64,000 nt of DNA from Diplonema papillatum (GCA_030068145.1 JAPJBO010000084.1:365422-429421); one strand, 5' to 3'; counted from the first letter of the stretch, positions 11,892-23,458 are shown. Numbers and translations are program-made. The notes: generated from the sequence alone by a model not told the origin.

Positions 11892-12362
11892 ATGTTCGGC
11901 TTCGGCGGTCACAACAACGACCAGCACCAGAACGGCGAAGATCCGTTCAGCGTGTTGATGCGCGTGTTCGCAAACGAGATGCCGCCGATGCTGCTGAGGA
12001 GCGCGTTCCCCGAAGGCGGGGCTCGTTTCGGCTCGCACACATCGTCCACGGGCGGCTTCAACGCCCCTGTTGATGTGAAGGACTCGGAGAGTCACTACTA
12101 CCTTGAAGCTGACCTGCCCGGTGTCAAGCAACAGGACGTCAAACTGACTGTGGACGACTCGCAACTGTGCTTGTCAGCCAGTCGGCAGCTCGAGAAGGGC
12201 GAATATTACATGAAAGAGCGCCGGGAAGGCAGCTTCGAGCGGTGCTGGACGTTCCCCGTGCGAGTCGTCGAGGACTCGGTGAAAGCCAGCCTGAAGGACG
12301 GCGTCTTGAAGGTCGAAATGCAAAAGGGCCAATCGATGGGCAAGACGATCAACATCAGCTAG
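11892..12362 (+). CDS. Small heat shock protein Hsp20, copy 1
   Basis: This single-exon gene encodes 156 residues, normal for an Hsp20. Such proteins are ATP-independent holdase chaperones that bind unfolding proteins as oligomers; a cytosolic site is likely as no targeting peptide is seen. The N-terminal arm is MFGFGGHNNDQ, then the alpha-crystallin domain runs from about residue 56 (FNAPVDVKDSE) to 148. It contains the family hallmark LKDGVLKVEM, and the tail TINIS supplies the I-x-I oligomerisation motif. The ATG at 11892 begins the region conserved between both copies. The neighbour at 14409 is a near-identical tandem paralogue, with the shared block running from about 11838 to 12663. Identification is firm. 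A heat-shock promoter is expected, but no clear heat shock element array was found. Confidence 0.95.
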   Translation: MFGFGGHNNDQHQNGEDPFSVLMRVFANEMPPMLLRSAFPEGGARFGSHTSSTGGFNAPVDVKDSESHYYLEADLPGVKQQDVKLTVDDSQLCLSASRQLEKGEYYMKERREGSFERCWTFPVRVVEDSVKASLKDGVLKVEMQKGQSMGKTINIS

Positions 12363-12662
12363 TCCACCCTTCTTCAACACGCAAAACAGGGACGGTACTA
12401 TGAGCTCACCATCACGTGAAAAGTGTACTTGTATACTATGCAGCCTGATCCGTACAACGCACCATCGCTGTTTTATGGAATACTCACGGGTTTTAAACAA
12501 GCCTCGGCAGCTCGAAAGGACTGCCTTACTGATGGCATGCGTTCAAAAACAGCCGCCAAGAGCTGTTACGATGGGAAACACGACAGCAGACTTTTCTCAT
12601 ATCGGCGAAGGTTCTAAGGCACACCAGACCTACACCACACTGGGTGGGTCGACGGTTCTGTT

Positions 12663-12673
12663 TGGCGACTCCG
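12663..12673. repeat. Target-site duplication, left (SINE-like element)
   Basis: TGGCGACTCCG here is repeated exactly at 13268-13278 on the far side of the inserted element. The paralogous locus behind Hsp20 copy 2 has a single TGGCGACTCTG near 15172, which is the empty site. Confidence 0.85.
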
Positions 12674-12994
12674 GAAGAAGAAGAAGAAGAAGAAGAAGAA
12701 GAAGAAGAAGAAGAAGAAGAAGAAGAAGAAGAAGAAGAAGAAGAAGAAGAAGAAGAAGAAGAAGAAGAAGAAGAAGAAGAAGAAGAAGAAGAAGAAGAAG
12801 AAGAAGAAGAAGAAGAAGAAGAAGAAGAAGAAGAAGAAGAAGAAGAAGAAGAAGAAGAAGAAGAAGAAGAAGAAGAAGAAGAAGAAGAAGAAGAAGAAGA
12901 AGAAGAAGAAGAAGAAGAAGAAGAAGAAGAAGAAGAAGAAGAAGAAGAAGAAGAAGAAGAAGAAGAAGAAGAAGAAGAAGAAGAAGAAGAAGAA
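12674..12994. repeat. (GAA)n trinucleotide tract, about 320 bp
   Basis: About 107 almost uninterrupted GAA units form the 3' tail of the retroposon. The long arginine, glutamate, serine and phenylalanine frames that cross it are artefacts of the repeat, not genes. Confidence 0.95.
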
Positions 12995-13267
12995 AAAGGC
13001 CGCTCCTGGTCCAGGAACGTGACGGTCAACCACAGCTTGCAAAGCTTGAGTCGGAGGCAGCGCAGTGCTACAACCCCGCCCGCTCTGCCCTGCGGCTGAC
13101 CGTCTCGACGAGCTTGTGTTCAGCGCGAGCGCCAAGCCCCAAGCTGCGCCAAGCCTTGCTGCTTTAGTTTGGGAAATCGGTAGCCACTTGACCCGTAGGC
13201 CCGTGGCTCTGCAGTACCGTCGAACACGTGAAGCTTGGCTCCCGTGCAGCAGGCTTTCCCTGGTACC
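12674..13267 (-). mobile_element. SINE-like retroposon with long TTC tail, copy 1
   Basis: Read on the minus strand, the element starts GGTACCAGGGAAAGCCTGC (13267 downward), runs about 273 bp to GACCAGGAGCGGCCTTTTTC and ends in (TTC)n. On the plus strand this tail is (GAA)n at 12674-12994, about 107 units. It is bounded by an 11-bp duplication (12663-12673 and 13268-13278). The second copy at 33770-34053 is close in sequence but has only about four TTC units. A short body, a simple-repeat 3' tail and duplications of variable length point to target-primed retroposition. I could not assign clear A and B boxes, so tRNA ancestry is unproven. Confidence 0.85.
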
Positions 13268-13278
13268 TGGCGACTCCG

Positions 13279-13480
13279 AAAATATCTGAATCTTGACACG
13301 AATTGGGTTGAGCCTCAGAAGCCTATAGGTCACCTTAGGACCGCCCAAGAGGTCGCGCCTTTTGTTTTTCACTGATGTGCATACACTTAGATTCGGCAGT
13401 GTAAGAAGCTTAGTACCCGACCGACTGTATCTTTGAAGCGCTTGCGGTCTTGAAGACAGAAACCCTTCATTTTCCTCCCC
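13279..13480. repeat. Dispersed repeat R4 (copy 2)
   Basis: It matches 9497 onward and 15184 onward (ATATCTGAATCTTGACACG to AAGCGCTTGCGGTCTTGAAG). It is part of, or lies directly behind, the duplicated Hsp20 block. Confidence 0.65.
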
Positions 13481-13494
13481 TCCCTCTCCCTCTG

Positions 13495-13690
13495 GCGAGC
13501 TGCGAACAGCCGCCTGACAAACCAGACTCACTCAGGTCTCGCGCTGATGATGGTCCGCCTCTTGTGTCCGTGGCTTGAAGGACGGAACACGGCGCAGACG
13601 GGACCACCCAGTGCGGTGTTGAGCATTGAGTTCTTTTTAGTACATGAACCACATGGATTAGCATGCACTCGTGTTGAGCACATGTCCATT
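13495..13690. repeat. Dispersed repeat R3 (copy 2)
   Basis: It shares GCGAACAGCCGCCTGACAAA, GCGCTGATGATGGTCCGCCT and ACGGCGCAGACGGGACCA with 5845-6000, and in part with 39290-39470. Confidence 0.65.
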
Positions 13691-14408
13691 CCGAGTGCAA
13701 TCCCCCCCCTCTCTTTCTGCCATGCGAAACGAAAACGCGGATGCTACAATTTGGTTTCCGAAGACACCGAACTAGCTATTTCCAAAGCAGAGCACAGGCG
13801 AAAAACATGCCAAAAACGGGGTACCTTTTGCTCCTCTGACCCTCTCTCACTCTCACTCCGAACGTAACGTCAGCGCGATAGCGGATGCTTGGGTTCATGT
13901 TTGTCTCATAAAGAGAGAGAGAGAGATACCACAAAGTTTGAACGGTGCTGTTTGCATGTGCGCACCAGCGGAACGCACCTTCTTTGATAAGTTGCATGTA
14001 GTACGCTGCCAGCTGCTAATTCTTAGTACCAACCTTGCAATTGTCAACACAAAAAAGTCACCTACTGCGGCACCATACTGAGGAGGGCCTACCGTGAGTA
14101 AGGTATGTGGATAATGGCCGAAACCACCATTGACCAACAACTAAAGAAGGTACCCACCGATTCTCTTACCTCGTGCAACCCCCACTCTTACGACGCTCAG
14201 AGCATAACGGATACCTTTCCATATTGACGAAGGTCACCCGGAGACTTTAAACCCCCGAAGTTTCAAGCGAACATAATAATTCCGTGGCACGCCTTCGTCT
14301 GGCCTTGTTTCACCCACCTGTCATCGTGTCTTCGTCATGCAACCTGAAGAAACTCGCAGGCTCAAACCCTCCACGCAAGAAAAAAAGAAAAAAAACTCAT
14401 ATCGAAAA

Positions 14409-14882
14409 ATGTTCGGCTTCGGCGGTCACAACAACGACCAGAACACCCAGAACAGCGAAGATCCGTTCAACGCGATGATGCGCGTGTTCGCGAACGAGAT
14501 GCCGCCGATGCTGCTGAGGAGCGCGTTCCCCGAAGGCGGGGCTCGTTTCGGCTCGCACACATCGTCCACGGGCGGCTTCAACGCCCCTGTTGATGTGAAG
14601 GACTCGGAGAGTCACTACTACCTTGAAGCTGACCTGCCCGGTGTCAAGCAACAGGACGTCAAACTGACTGTGGACGACTCGCAACTGTGCTTGTCAGCCA
14701 GTCGGCAGCTCGAGAAGGGCGAGTACTACAGGAAGGAGCGCCGGGAAGGCAGCTTCGAGCGGTGCTGGACGTTCCCCGTGCGAATCGTCGAGGACTCGGT
14801 GAAAGCCAACCTGAAGGACGGCGTCTTGAAGGTCGAAATGCAAAAGGGCCAATCGATGGGCAAGACGATCAACATCAGCTAG
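14409..14882 (+). CDS. Small heat shock protein Hsp20, copy 2
   Basis: This single-exon tandem paralogue of the gene at 11892 encodes 157 residues. The alpha-crystallin domain (about residues 57-149) is almost unchanged, with LKDGVLKVEM and the INI tail. Differences are a few residues in the N-terminal arm (DQNTQNSEDPFNAMM against DQHQNGEDPFSVLM), YYR for YYM, I for V and N for S. An in-frame ATG exists 24 codons upstream (14337), but the extra residues are basic and the equivalent upstream sequence of copy 1 is not in the same frame, so the ATG at 14409 is preferred. The role is as for copy 1: holdase chaperone. Downstream sequence is conserved to about 15180, showing that the duplicated unit included the 3' flank. 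Confidence 0.95.
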   Translation: MFGFGGHNNDQNTQNSEDPFNAMMRVFANEMPPMLLRSAFPEGGARFGSHTSSTGGFNAPVDVKDSESHYYLEADLPGVKQQDVKLTVDDSQLCLSASRQLEKGEYYRKERREGSFERCWTFPVRIVEDSVKANLKDGVLKVEMQKGQSMGKTINIS

Positions 14883-15183
14883 TCCACCCGAGATTGCCCT
14901 CTTCAACACGCAAAAACAAAACAGGGACGGTACTATGAGCTCACCATCACGCGAAATGTGTCATGCTACGCAGCCTGATCCATACAACGAACCATCGCTG
15001 TTCCATGGAATACTAAACGAGCCTCAGCAGCTCGAAAGGACTGCCTTATGGATTGCATACGTTCAAAAACAGCCACCAAGAGCTGCTACGATGGAAACAC
15101 GGCACCAGGTGTTATTCATATCGGTGAAGGTTCTAAGGCACACCAGACCCTACCCCACTGAGTGGGTCTTTTTGGCGACTCTG

Positions 15184-15400
15184 GAGATATCTGAAAGATC
15201 TTGACACGAATTGGTTCGAGCCTAAAAAGCCTACAGGTCACCTTCCAGGGGCCAAGAGTTTCCCTCCACATGGTCGAGCCTTTAGTTTTCCACTTATGTG
15301 CATACAATAGAAGCTTAGTACCTGACCGACAATATCTTTGAAAGCGCTTGCGGTCTTGAAGACAGAAGCTTTTCATTTCCCTCCCCTCCCTCTCTTCGCC
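15184..15400. repeat. Dispersed repeat R4 (copy 3)
   Basis: It matches 9497 and 13279 onward, beginning GATATCTGAAAGATCTTGAC and ending GCGGTCTTGAAGACAGAAGC. Behind it, 15400-15480 resembles 13715-13800 (CCGTGCGAAACGAAAACG, CGGTTTCCGAAGACACCGA). Confidence 0.65.
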
Positions 15401-15796
15401 GTGCGAAACGAAAACGTGGCTGCTACAATTCGGTTTCCGAAGACACCGACTGGCTGTGTCCAAAGCAGAGCACAGACGAAAACATGCCGAGCAAATAGGG
15501 GGACCTTGCAGTTGTTGCTGCGGGTCCCGGCGGTCACTTGACCGCGCCCATTTTGTAGACTTTGTATGAAACAACGTTGCTATTTAAGAGACTGTTTGCA
15601 CTATGTTCTTAAGGGTCAGCCCGCATTTCTTTCTGACTGAAAAAAATGAATAGGCGCGGTGTTTGCTTGTGCCGGACTGATAGTCGAAGTGACGGCCCGT
15701 ACGTCCGGACGTTATGGCGACAGTCACTCAAGTGCGTACGCAAGAACTCGCCAATCCGCGGGTCGTGACTTTGGCGGAGTGCACTGCCTCAGGCAT

Positions 15797-16012
15797 AGTG
15801 GTCAAACGATTCACAATTTTCGCATATTATCGCATTTCGGATTTTTGGCGCCAATCATCGCATTTTCATTCGCATAATCGCACGCTTAAAAACCTGGGCA
15901 AATACGGTACGACGGACTATCGCAATATTATCGCACGCCGACTACATGCGATTGTTTTGCGCGATAATGCGATAATTACTATCGCATGCGAATCGTTTGA
16001 CCACTATGCTTA
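15797..16012. mobile_element. MITE with TAGTGGTCAAACGATTC ends, copy 1
   Basis: The left end GGCATAGTGGTCAAACGATT and the reverse complement of the right end, AGCATAGTGGTCAAACGATT, are inverted repeats around about 200 bp rich in TATCGCA/TGCGATA motifs. A related copy lies at 39860-40040. There is no coding capacity. The TAGTG/CAGTG start recalls hAT ends, but a target duplication could not be fixed. Confidence 0.75.
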
Positions 16013-16014
16013 GG

Positions 16015-17000
16015 GCGACCTGGGTTACCTCTCACATCCTCTTCTCTCATTTGGGTTGAAGCAGCCTATCTGCGACCATCTTGCCTATCCCGCGTCGCGT
16101 CGGTTGCGTCTTTTTTCATCGATACATACATGGCAGAGAACATTTCCGGATCATCTCACAAAAAAGGTTAAACGAGGCCAACCAGCAGCTGCTGCTGATA
16201 CAGCATGGAGCACGCAGTCTATCTTTTTTTGTTGAACGGGAAAAACACGCAGGCTTTTATCCCCGAGGTTTTATTATTTCGTAATCGAACCAGGTTGTAA
16301 TACCTAAGCACATACACACCTTCTCCGGTAGCTCCCACTCTCGCAGCCTTCTTAAAAGGTCCAAAAATTTCTGCTTCCCTGGAGACAGTATTTGTCAGCT
16401 GAAAAGAACGTTGGCAGCGGTTTAACCAAATCACATACAGGTTAAATCGCACAAACAAAAAAAGCGTGCTTTTTCGATTCGCAGCGCACGCCTCAACTCC
16501 GGAAATGTTCCTTTCCCCGAGTACCAGCGAAGAATTCTTGCTCCCATGCATGCCGCCTGTTGTGTGACGAAGCCCCCGGCCAAGCTCATACCCCGAGTAT
16601 TCGCGAGCAAAAGCCCGTTTTCCGCTCGAAGAGGATCAAGCCATGGATTCGAAGACGCCAAACTCCACGTCATTGGCAACGCACAGCTGCAACAAAAGCG
16701 GTTGATTCGCTGCCGATCGCCAGCCGAGTCATAAATGACCGAGGCTGCCACGTTTTCGAGTGTTATGTGCATTTTCTCCACCTCCCAGTGGGGTATGCTT
16801 CAGGGACTTTTTGCAACGAAGTCAGTCATCGGGGGGTGGAGAACACCCTTTGCTGGGTTTTTTGTGTGTTACGCCCGTTTGCTTTCTCTTTGGCTTGGCG
16901 TCATCCCTCCTACTACGCGCAGGCGTTTCGTTTCCGGTCCTTAAAGGAGATGTACGCGCTTCCCTCGCTCGGGTTCTAACCAGCCGTTTACGCCTTTGTT
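16015..17000. other. Intergenic, no gene recognised
   Basis: A short inverted motif (GTTTAACC then GGTTAAATCGCACAAACAAA, about 16420-16455) recurs in weaker form at 24351-24378. The frames at 16.5-17.0 kb have no recognisable domain. Confidence 0.4.
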
Positions 17001-17003
17001 TGC

Positions 17004-17150
17004 GCCTGAACCCAGTGTTGTCGTTGAGCCAGTCCATTCTACTAAGTGTGCGCCGCCTGAACCCAGTATTGTCGTTGAGCCAGTCCGTTCTACTAAGTGT
17101 GCGCTGCCTGAACCCAGTATTGTCGTTGAGCCAGTCCATTCTCCCTAGCA
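17004..17150. repeat. 51-bp minisatellite, three units
   Basis: CTGAACCCAGTRTTGTCGTT starts at 17006, 17057 and 17108, giving an exact 51-bp period. Units differ by one or two bases. Confidence 0.9.
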
Positions 17151-17304
17151 GCTGATCGAAGCCAGGGACTACAACTGCTGTCGGAATGCGCTGGGCCGAT
17201 GGGCTGTCTCTCCACTCAGTAGAACCTGTCTCACGACGGGAAAGACACTGTGGGCAAACTGCCGAATCTTACTTTAGACTTCGGCCCCCCGCCGGGTCAG
17301 TGTA

Positions 17305-20217
17305 TGCTATTTGCGCGAACTCACAAATATCGCGTCACTTCCACAGTCTTCAGGGACACTCGCTAACGCAATCGGATCGCCTCCATATCTTGTGGTCGTT
17401 TCGGGAAGACCTGATGTCCAAAAAACCGAGGCAAGTACCGTGTGCTGAGCAATCTGCTTTACGCCGTGCTATTTGCGCGAACTCATAAATATCGCGTCAC
17501 TTCCACAGTCTTCAGGGACACTCGCCAACGCAATCGGATCGCCTCCATATCTTGTGGTCGTTTCGGGACGACCTGATGTCCAAAAAACCGAGGCAAGTAC
17601 CGTGTGCTGAGCAATCTGCTTTACGACGTGCTATTTGCGCGAACTCATAAATATCGCGTCACTTCCACAGTCTTCAGGGACACTCGCCAACGCAATCGGA
17701 TCGCCTCCATATCTTGTGGTCGTTTCGGGAAGACCTGATGTCCAAAAAACCGAGGCAAGTACCGTGTGCTGAGCAATCTGCTTTACGACGTGCTATTTGC
17801 GCGAACTCATAAATATCGCGTCACTTCCACAGTCTTCAGGGACACTCGCCAACGCAATCGGATCGCCTCCATATCTTGTGGTCGTTTCGGGAAGACCTGA
17901 TGTCCAAAAAACCGAGGCAAGTACCGTGTGCTGAGCAATCTGCTTTACGACGTGCTATTTGCGCGAACTCATAAATATCGCGTCACTTCCACAGTCTTCA
18001 GGGACACTCGCCAACGCAATCGGATCGCCTCCATATCTTGTGGTCGTTTCGGGAAGACCTGATGTCCAAAAAACCGAGGCAAGTACCGTGTGCTGAGCAA
18101 TCTGCTTTACGACGTGCTATTTGCGCGAACTCATAAATATCGCGTCACTTCCACAGTCTTCAGGGACACTCGCCAACGCAATCGGATCGCCTCCATATCT
18201 TGTGGTCGTTTCGGGAAGACCTGATGTCCAAAAAACCGAGGCAAGTACCGTGTGCTGAGCAATCTGCTTTACGACGTGCTATTTGCGCGAACTCATAAAT
18301 ATCGCGTCACTTCCACAGTCTTCAGGGACACTCGCCAACGCAATCGGATCGCCTCCATATCTTGTGGTCGTTTCGGGAAGACCTGATGTCCAAAAAACCG
18401 AGGCAAGTACCGTGTGCTGAGCAATCTGCTTTACGACGTGCTATTTGCGCGAACTCATAAATATCGCGTCACTTCCACAGTCTTCAGGGACACTCGCCAA
18501 CGCAATCGGATCGCCTCCATATCTTGTGGTCGTTTCGGGAAGACCTGATGTCCAAAAAACCGAGGCAAGTACCGTGTGCTGAGCAATCTGCTTTACGACG
18601 TGCTATTTGCGCGAACTCATAAATATCGCGTCACTTCCACAGTCTTCAGGGACACTCGCCAACGCAATCGGATCGCCTCCATATCTTGTGGTCGTTTCGG
18701 GAAGACCTGATGTCCAAAAAACCGAGGCAAGTACCGTGTGCTGAGCAATCTGCTTTACGACGTGCTATTTGCGCGAACTCATAAATATCGCGTCACTTCC
18801 ACAGTCTTCAGGGACACTCGCCAACGCAATCGGATCGCCTCCATATCTTGTGGTCGTTTCGGGAAGACCTGATGTCCAAAAAACCGAGGCAAGTACCGTG
18901 TGCTGAGCAATCTGCTTTACGACGTGCTATTTGCGCGAACTCATAAATATCGCGTCACTTCCACAGTCTTCAGGGACACTCGCCAACGCAATCGGATCGC
19001 CTCCATATCTTGTGGTCGTTTCGGGAAGACCTGATGTCCAAAAAACCGAGGCAAGTACCGTGTGCTGAGCAATCTGCTTTACGACGTGCTATTTGCGCGA
19101 ACTCATAAATATCGCGTCACTTCCACAGTCTTCAGGGACACTCGCCAACGCAATCGGATCGCCTCCATATCTTGTGGTCGTTTCGGGAAGACCTGATGTC
19201 CAAAAAACCGAGGCAAGTACCGTGTGCTGAGCAATCTGCTTTACGACGTGCTATTTGCGCGAACTCATAAATATCGCGTCACTTCCACAGTCTTCAGGGA
19301 CACTCGCCAACGCAATCGGATCGCCTCCATATCTTGTGGTCGTTTCGGGAAGACCTGATGTCCAAAAAACCGAGGCAAGTACCGTGTGCTGAGCAATCTG
19401 CTTTACGACGTGCTATTTGCGCGAACTCATAAATATCGCGTCACTTCCACAGTCTTCAGGGACACTCGCCAACGCAATCGGATCGCCTCCATATCTTGTG
19501 GTCGTTTCGGGAAGACCTGATGTCCAAAAAACCGAGGCAAGTACCGTGTGCTGAGCAATCTGCTTTACGACGTGCTATTTGCGCGAACTCATAAATATCG
19601 CGTCACTTCCACAGTCTTCAGGGACACTCGCCAACGCAATCGGATCGCCTCCATATCTTGTGGTCGTTTCGGGAAGACCTGATGTCCAAAAAACCGAGGC
19701 AAGTACCGTGTGCTGAGCAATCTGCTTTACGACGTGCTATTTGCGCGAACTCATAAATATCGCGTCACTTCCACAGTCTTCAGGGACACTCGCCAACGCA
19801 ATCGGATCGCCTCCATATCTTGTGGTCGTTTCGGGAAGACCTGATGTCCAAAAAACCGAGGCAAGTACCGTGTGCTGAGCAATCTGCTTTACGACGTGCT
19901 ATTTGCGCGAACTCATAAATATCGCGTCACTTCCACAGTCTTCAGGGACACTCGCTAACGCAATCGGATCGCCTCCATATCTTGTGGTCGTTTCGGGAAG
20001 ACCTGATGTCCAAAAAACCGAGGCAAGTACCGTGTGCTGAGCAATCTGCTTTACGACATGCTATTTGCGCGAACTCATAAATATCGCGTCACTTCCACAG
20101 TCTTCAGGGACACTCGCTAACGCAATCGGATCGCCTCCATATTTTGTGGTCGTTTCGGGAAGACCTGATGTCCAAAAAACCGAGGCAATACCGTGTGCTG
20201 AGCAATCTGCTTTACGA
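17305..20217. repeat. 162-bp satellite array, 18 units
   Basis: TGCTATTTGCGCGAACTCAT recurs exactly every 162 bp from 17305 to 20059; the last unit lacks two bases and the array ends near 20217. Interior units are almost identical. Units 1, 17 and 18 carry CACTCGCTAACG where the interior has CACTCGCCAACG, the edge divergence expected when unequal exchange homogenises the middle of an array. Every frame is stopped, so it is non-coding. It ends about 490 bp before the predicted start of the peptidase gene. Confidence 0.97.
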
Positions 20218-20706
20218 CACAGGGCGACTTACTCCCCGAATACCGCCGGAAAACCGGATCCAGAAGCAACAACCGATCACACACACGCAGGGGGGAGGGG
20301 GGGAAAGAAAGGACAAACGAAATCTCATCGTGCGCGCACTGCCCCCCCCGAGGAGCCGAACACACACCTCCGGCGTGGGAGGCGGCGCTGAGCGGGGGGG
20401 GAGGCTGGTGTAGACGCGCGGTGCGGGTGCCGGGGTTCCAGGGGGGGTTGGGGAAAAACCGCAGCGCACGCAGCCGTTGAACACACCGCCTCCCCTCCCG
20501 CCATCCTTTTTTTCTCCTCCCCAAGGCAGGGTATCCTTCCGGGCCGCGGGGGTGGCAAGCACGCGCGTCTTCTTTCCGCACCCAACCGTGGGGTTTTTTT
20601 CTCGGCCGGCGCATTGGAGAGCGCAGAAGGGAGAGAGAGACACGCTTCCCGACCGGGGGGAAACCGTGGGTAAACCGGGGTGGGCCGTGAGTGTGCTGGT
20701 CGTGGG
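20218..20706. other. Presumed 5' region of the DPP-like gene
   Basis: This 490-bp GC-rich stretch lies between the satellite and the first ATG of the peptidase gene. It has G and C runs (20291-20305, 20340-20350, 20393-20402) but no obvious TATA-type element. A 5' untranslated exon could lie here. Confidence 0.35.
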
Positions 20707-22154
20707 ATGGAGAATGAACCCACCAGTGGGCTCGACGGCAGGGCCCGGTGGGGGCTGCGGGAGGTGAGTGACACGGGCGGTCACAAGAAGGGCGGGAAGG
20801 GAGCCGGCGGGTTTTCGAAGGGCCAACACGCCTCCGGCAAGCGCAGCGGCGGCGGCGGCAAGAGGAGGCCCAGCGCTCCCCCGCAGGCGCAGGCGGCGGA
20901 GCCGAGTGGCTCGTTGGCCCTGCCGTACCCGCAGCAGCAGCAGCAGCAGCACCACCACCACGTTCAACAGCAGCCGCAGCAGCAGCAGCAGCAGCATCAG
21001 CAGCCCAGTGCGCAAAGCTACCGGGGCGGTATGGGCAGCATGGATATTAACGCGATGGCAAAACAGGGCCCTTCTCACTCCGCTCCGCTTCCCCGGCCGC
21101 AGTCAGCACAGTTCTCCCAACAGCTGCTCCCTCAGCAGCAGCAGCAGCAGCAGCAGCCCCAACAGCAGCTATCCCAGCAGCCCCAGCAGCAGCAGCAACT
21201 CCAGCAGCAGCAGCAGCAACCGCTGCAATCGCAGCATCTCCAGCAGCAGCAGCAGCAGCAGCAGCAACTCCAGCAGCCTCAACAGCAGCAGCAGCAAATG
21301 CAGCAGCCGCAACTCCAGCAGCAGCAACCGCAGCAACGCCAGCAGCAGCAGCAGCAACAACAGCAGCAACCGCTGCAACGCCAGCAGCAGCCTTCTGTGC
21401 AGAGCTTTCAGGCGTACGATCCGCTTGCAAGCGGAAACAACAGCAACGCCTTCCCGAGCGTGTATCCCGCGAATCTCAACTTCATCGACGGCGGCGCCCC
21501 CGCCGACCAAGAACAGGCGACCGCCGCCAGCACCACCAACAACAGCAACAACAACAACGCCAACACGGCGCCCAACAGCAGCCCGCCGGTGGCCGTCAGC
21601 AACAACAACAACAACAACTACGCTTCCCTCGCGCACCTGCTCCCTTCTGGCACTCCCGGTTTCGGCAGCCAACCGGTCGTCAACGGTCAAAAGCCGTTCA
21701 ACTACCCCTTCACGATCCCGGTTCCGGACACCAGCTGCACCAGCAACAGCAACGCCACCACCGGCAACAGCAGCAGCGCCAACAAAGGACGGCACCAGCC
21801 GTCTCCGGGCGGCGCCAGCAGCTGCAGCGGCGGCGGCGGCCCCGCGAACAGGGGATACCCCGCGCAGCCGGAGGGCGCCGGCTACCAGGGCAGGCACCCT
21901 TCGGCGGCGTCCGCGGCGGACGCGATGCCGGTCCTGACCGGCGGCATGAGCTTCGGCTCGCGGGGGTCCGCCGCCGACCCGAGCCTCCGCAACGGCGGGA
22001 AAAGCAACCGCAGCGACGCCCCCCCTGACGGCGGCCCGCAGGCCGCACCCCCTGCTGCTGCTGCTGCTGCTGCTGCCGCAGGGGGGTTGTACAACGGTGT
22101 GCTCCAGCTTCCTAACCCATCGCCGTTCCACCGGCCGGCGGCGAACCCAGCGCT

Positions 22155-22213
<59 letters not shown>

Positions 22214-23126
22214 GGTTCCCCGGCAGCAACAACAACAGCGTCGCGAGCGACGGCGCCAACCCGCTGAGCAACCCGAGTAGCGAAACGACCGCCGGGGGAA
22301 GCGTTGCGGCGGCGGCCACTGCGTGGAACGTGTACGCCAGCGGGGCCGAGAGCTACGGGGGTCAGTCGGCTGGGTTCAAAGGAAAAACAGGGCAGCAGCA
22401 GCCGCAGGCGCACTTCGGCACCGTGCCGAGCCCCGCGGGGAACGCGCATGGGAACGGGGTTCCGTTCGCACACCGCGTGCCGTCTCCGTTCACGGTCCCG
22501 GACCGGAGCGAGACGCCGCCGCACACGCAGCAGGCCGGCGGCGGCTACCCGCCGCAGGTGTTTCCCGCTGCGCAGAACCCGAACAGCGGCAGCGTGAACC
22601 CGGCCGCGGCCGTGTTCCCGTACGCCGGCGGCGCGTTTCCGCCCGTGCAAGGGCAGGCGCAGCCCGACTACCAGACGCGGGCCTACGGCAACGCCGCAGC
22701 GTACCTCCACTCCTCCCAGCAGCCCTCCCAACAGCAGCAGCAGCCGGTGAGGAGTGCGAACGATGAAGGCATGCCGGCGCTGGACATCACGCCTCGGAAC
22801 ACGCCGCCTCTGCCTCGCGCCGCCACGTCCACCCCGCCTTCCGTCCCCGCCGGCGCGAACCCCGCGTACAACAACAACAGCAGCAGCGGCGGGGGCGACC
22901 AGCATGCCGCGAACAGCAACTTCGTGCCGTCACTCGGCCAGCGGAACAGCTTCCAAGCGACCCCGCAGCACCAGTTCTCCCAACCGCAGCAACCGCAGAG
23001 CCAGCAGAGCGAAGACCGGCAGCCGCCGCGCAACGCGTACCCGAGCAGCTACCCGGCGCCGTCGGGCGGCGGCAGAGGCGCCGGCCGGGCGCCGGAGGAG
23101 TACGGGCAGCGGCAGCAGCAGCCGCC

Positions 23127-23159
<33 letters not shown>

Positions 23160-23279
23160 AGAGCAACAGCAACGGCAACAGCAGCAGCAACAACAGCAAC
23201 AGCAACAGCAGCAACAGCAGCAACAGCAGCACGCGCAGCAGCAGCAGCAGCCGCAACAGCAGCAACAGCAACAGCAGCC

Positions 23280-23330
<51 letters not shown>

Positions 23331-23378
23331 ACAGCAGCAACAGCAGCAACAGCAGCACGCGCAGCAGCAGCAGCAGCC

Positions 23379-23458
<80 letters not shown>

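Noticed and set aside
12400..13531. Long open frames on both strands rich in Arg, Glu, Ser or Phe
   Set aside because: They arise from the (GAA)n tract, which has no stop codon in any frame. The tract is the tail of an inserted retroposon.
17305..20217. CRISPR-like array
   Set aside because: Units are contiguous 162-bp copies with no spacers, in a eukaryotic genome. It is a satellite.
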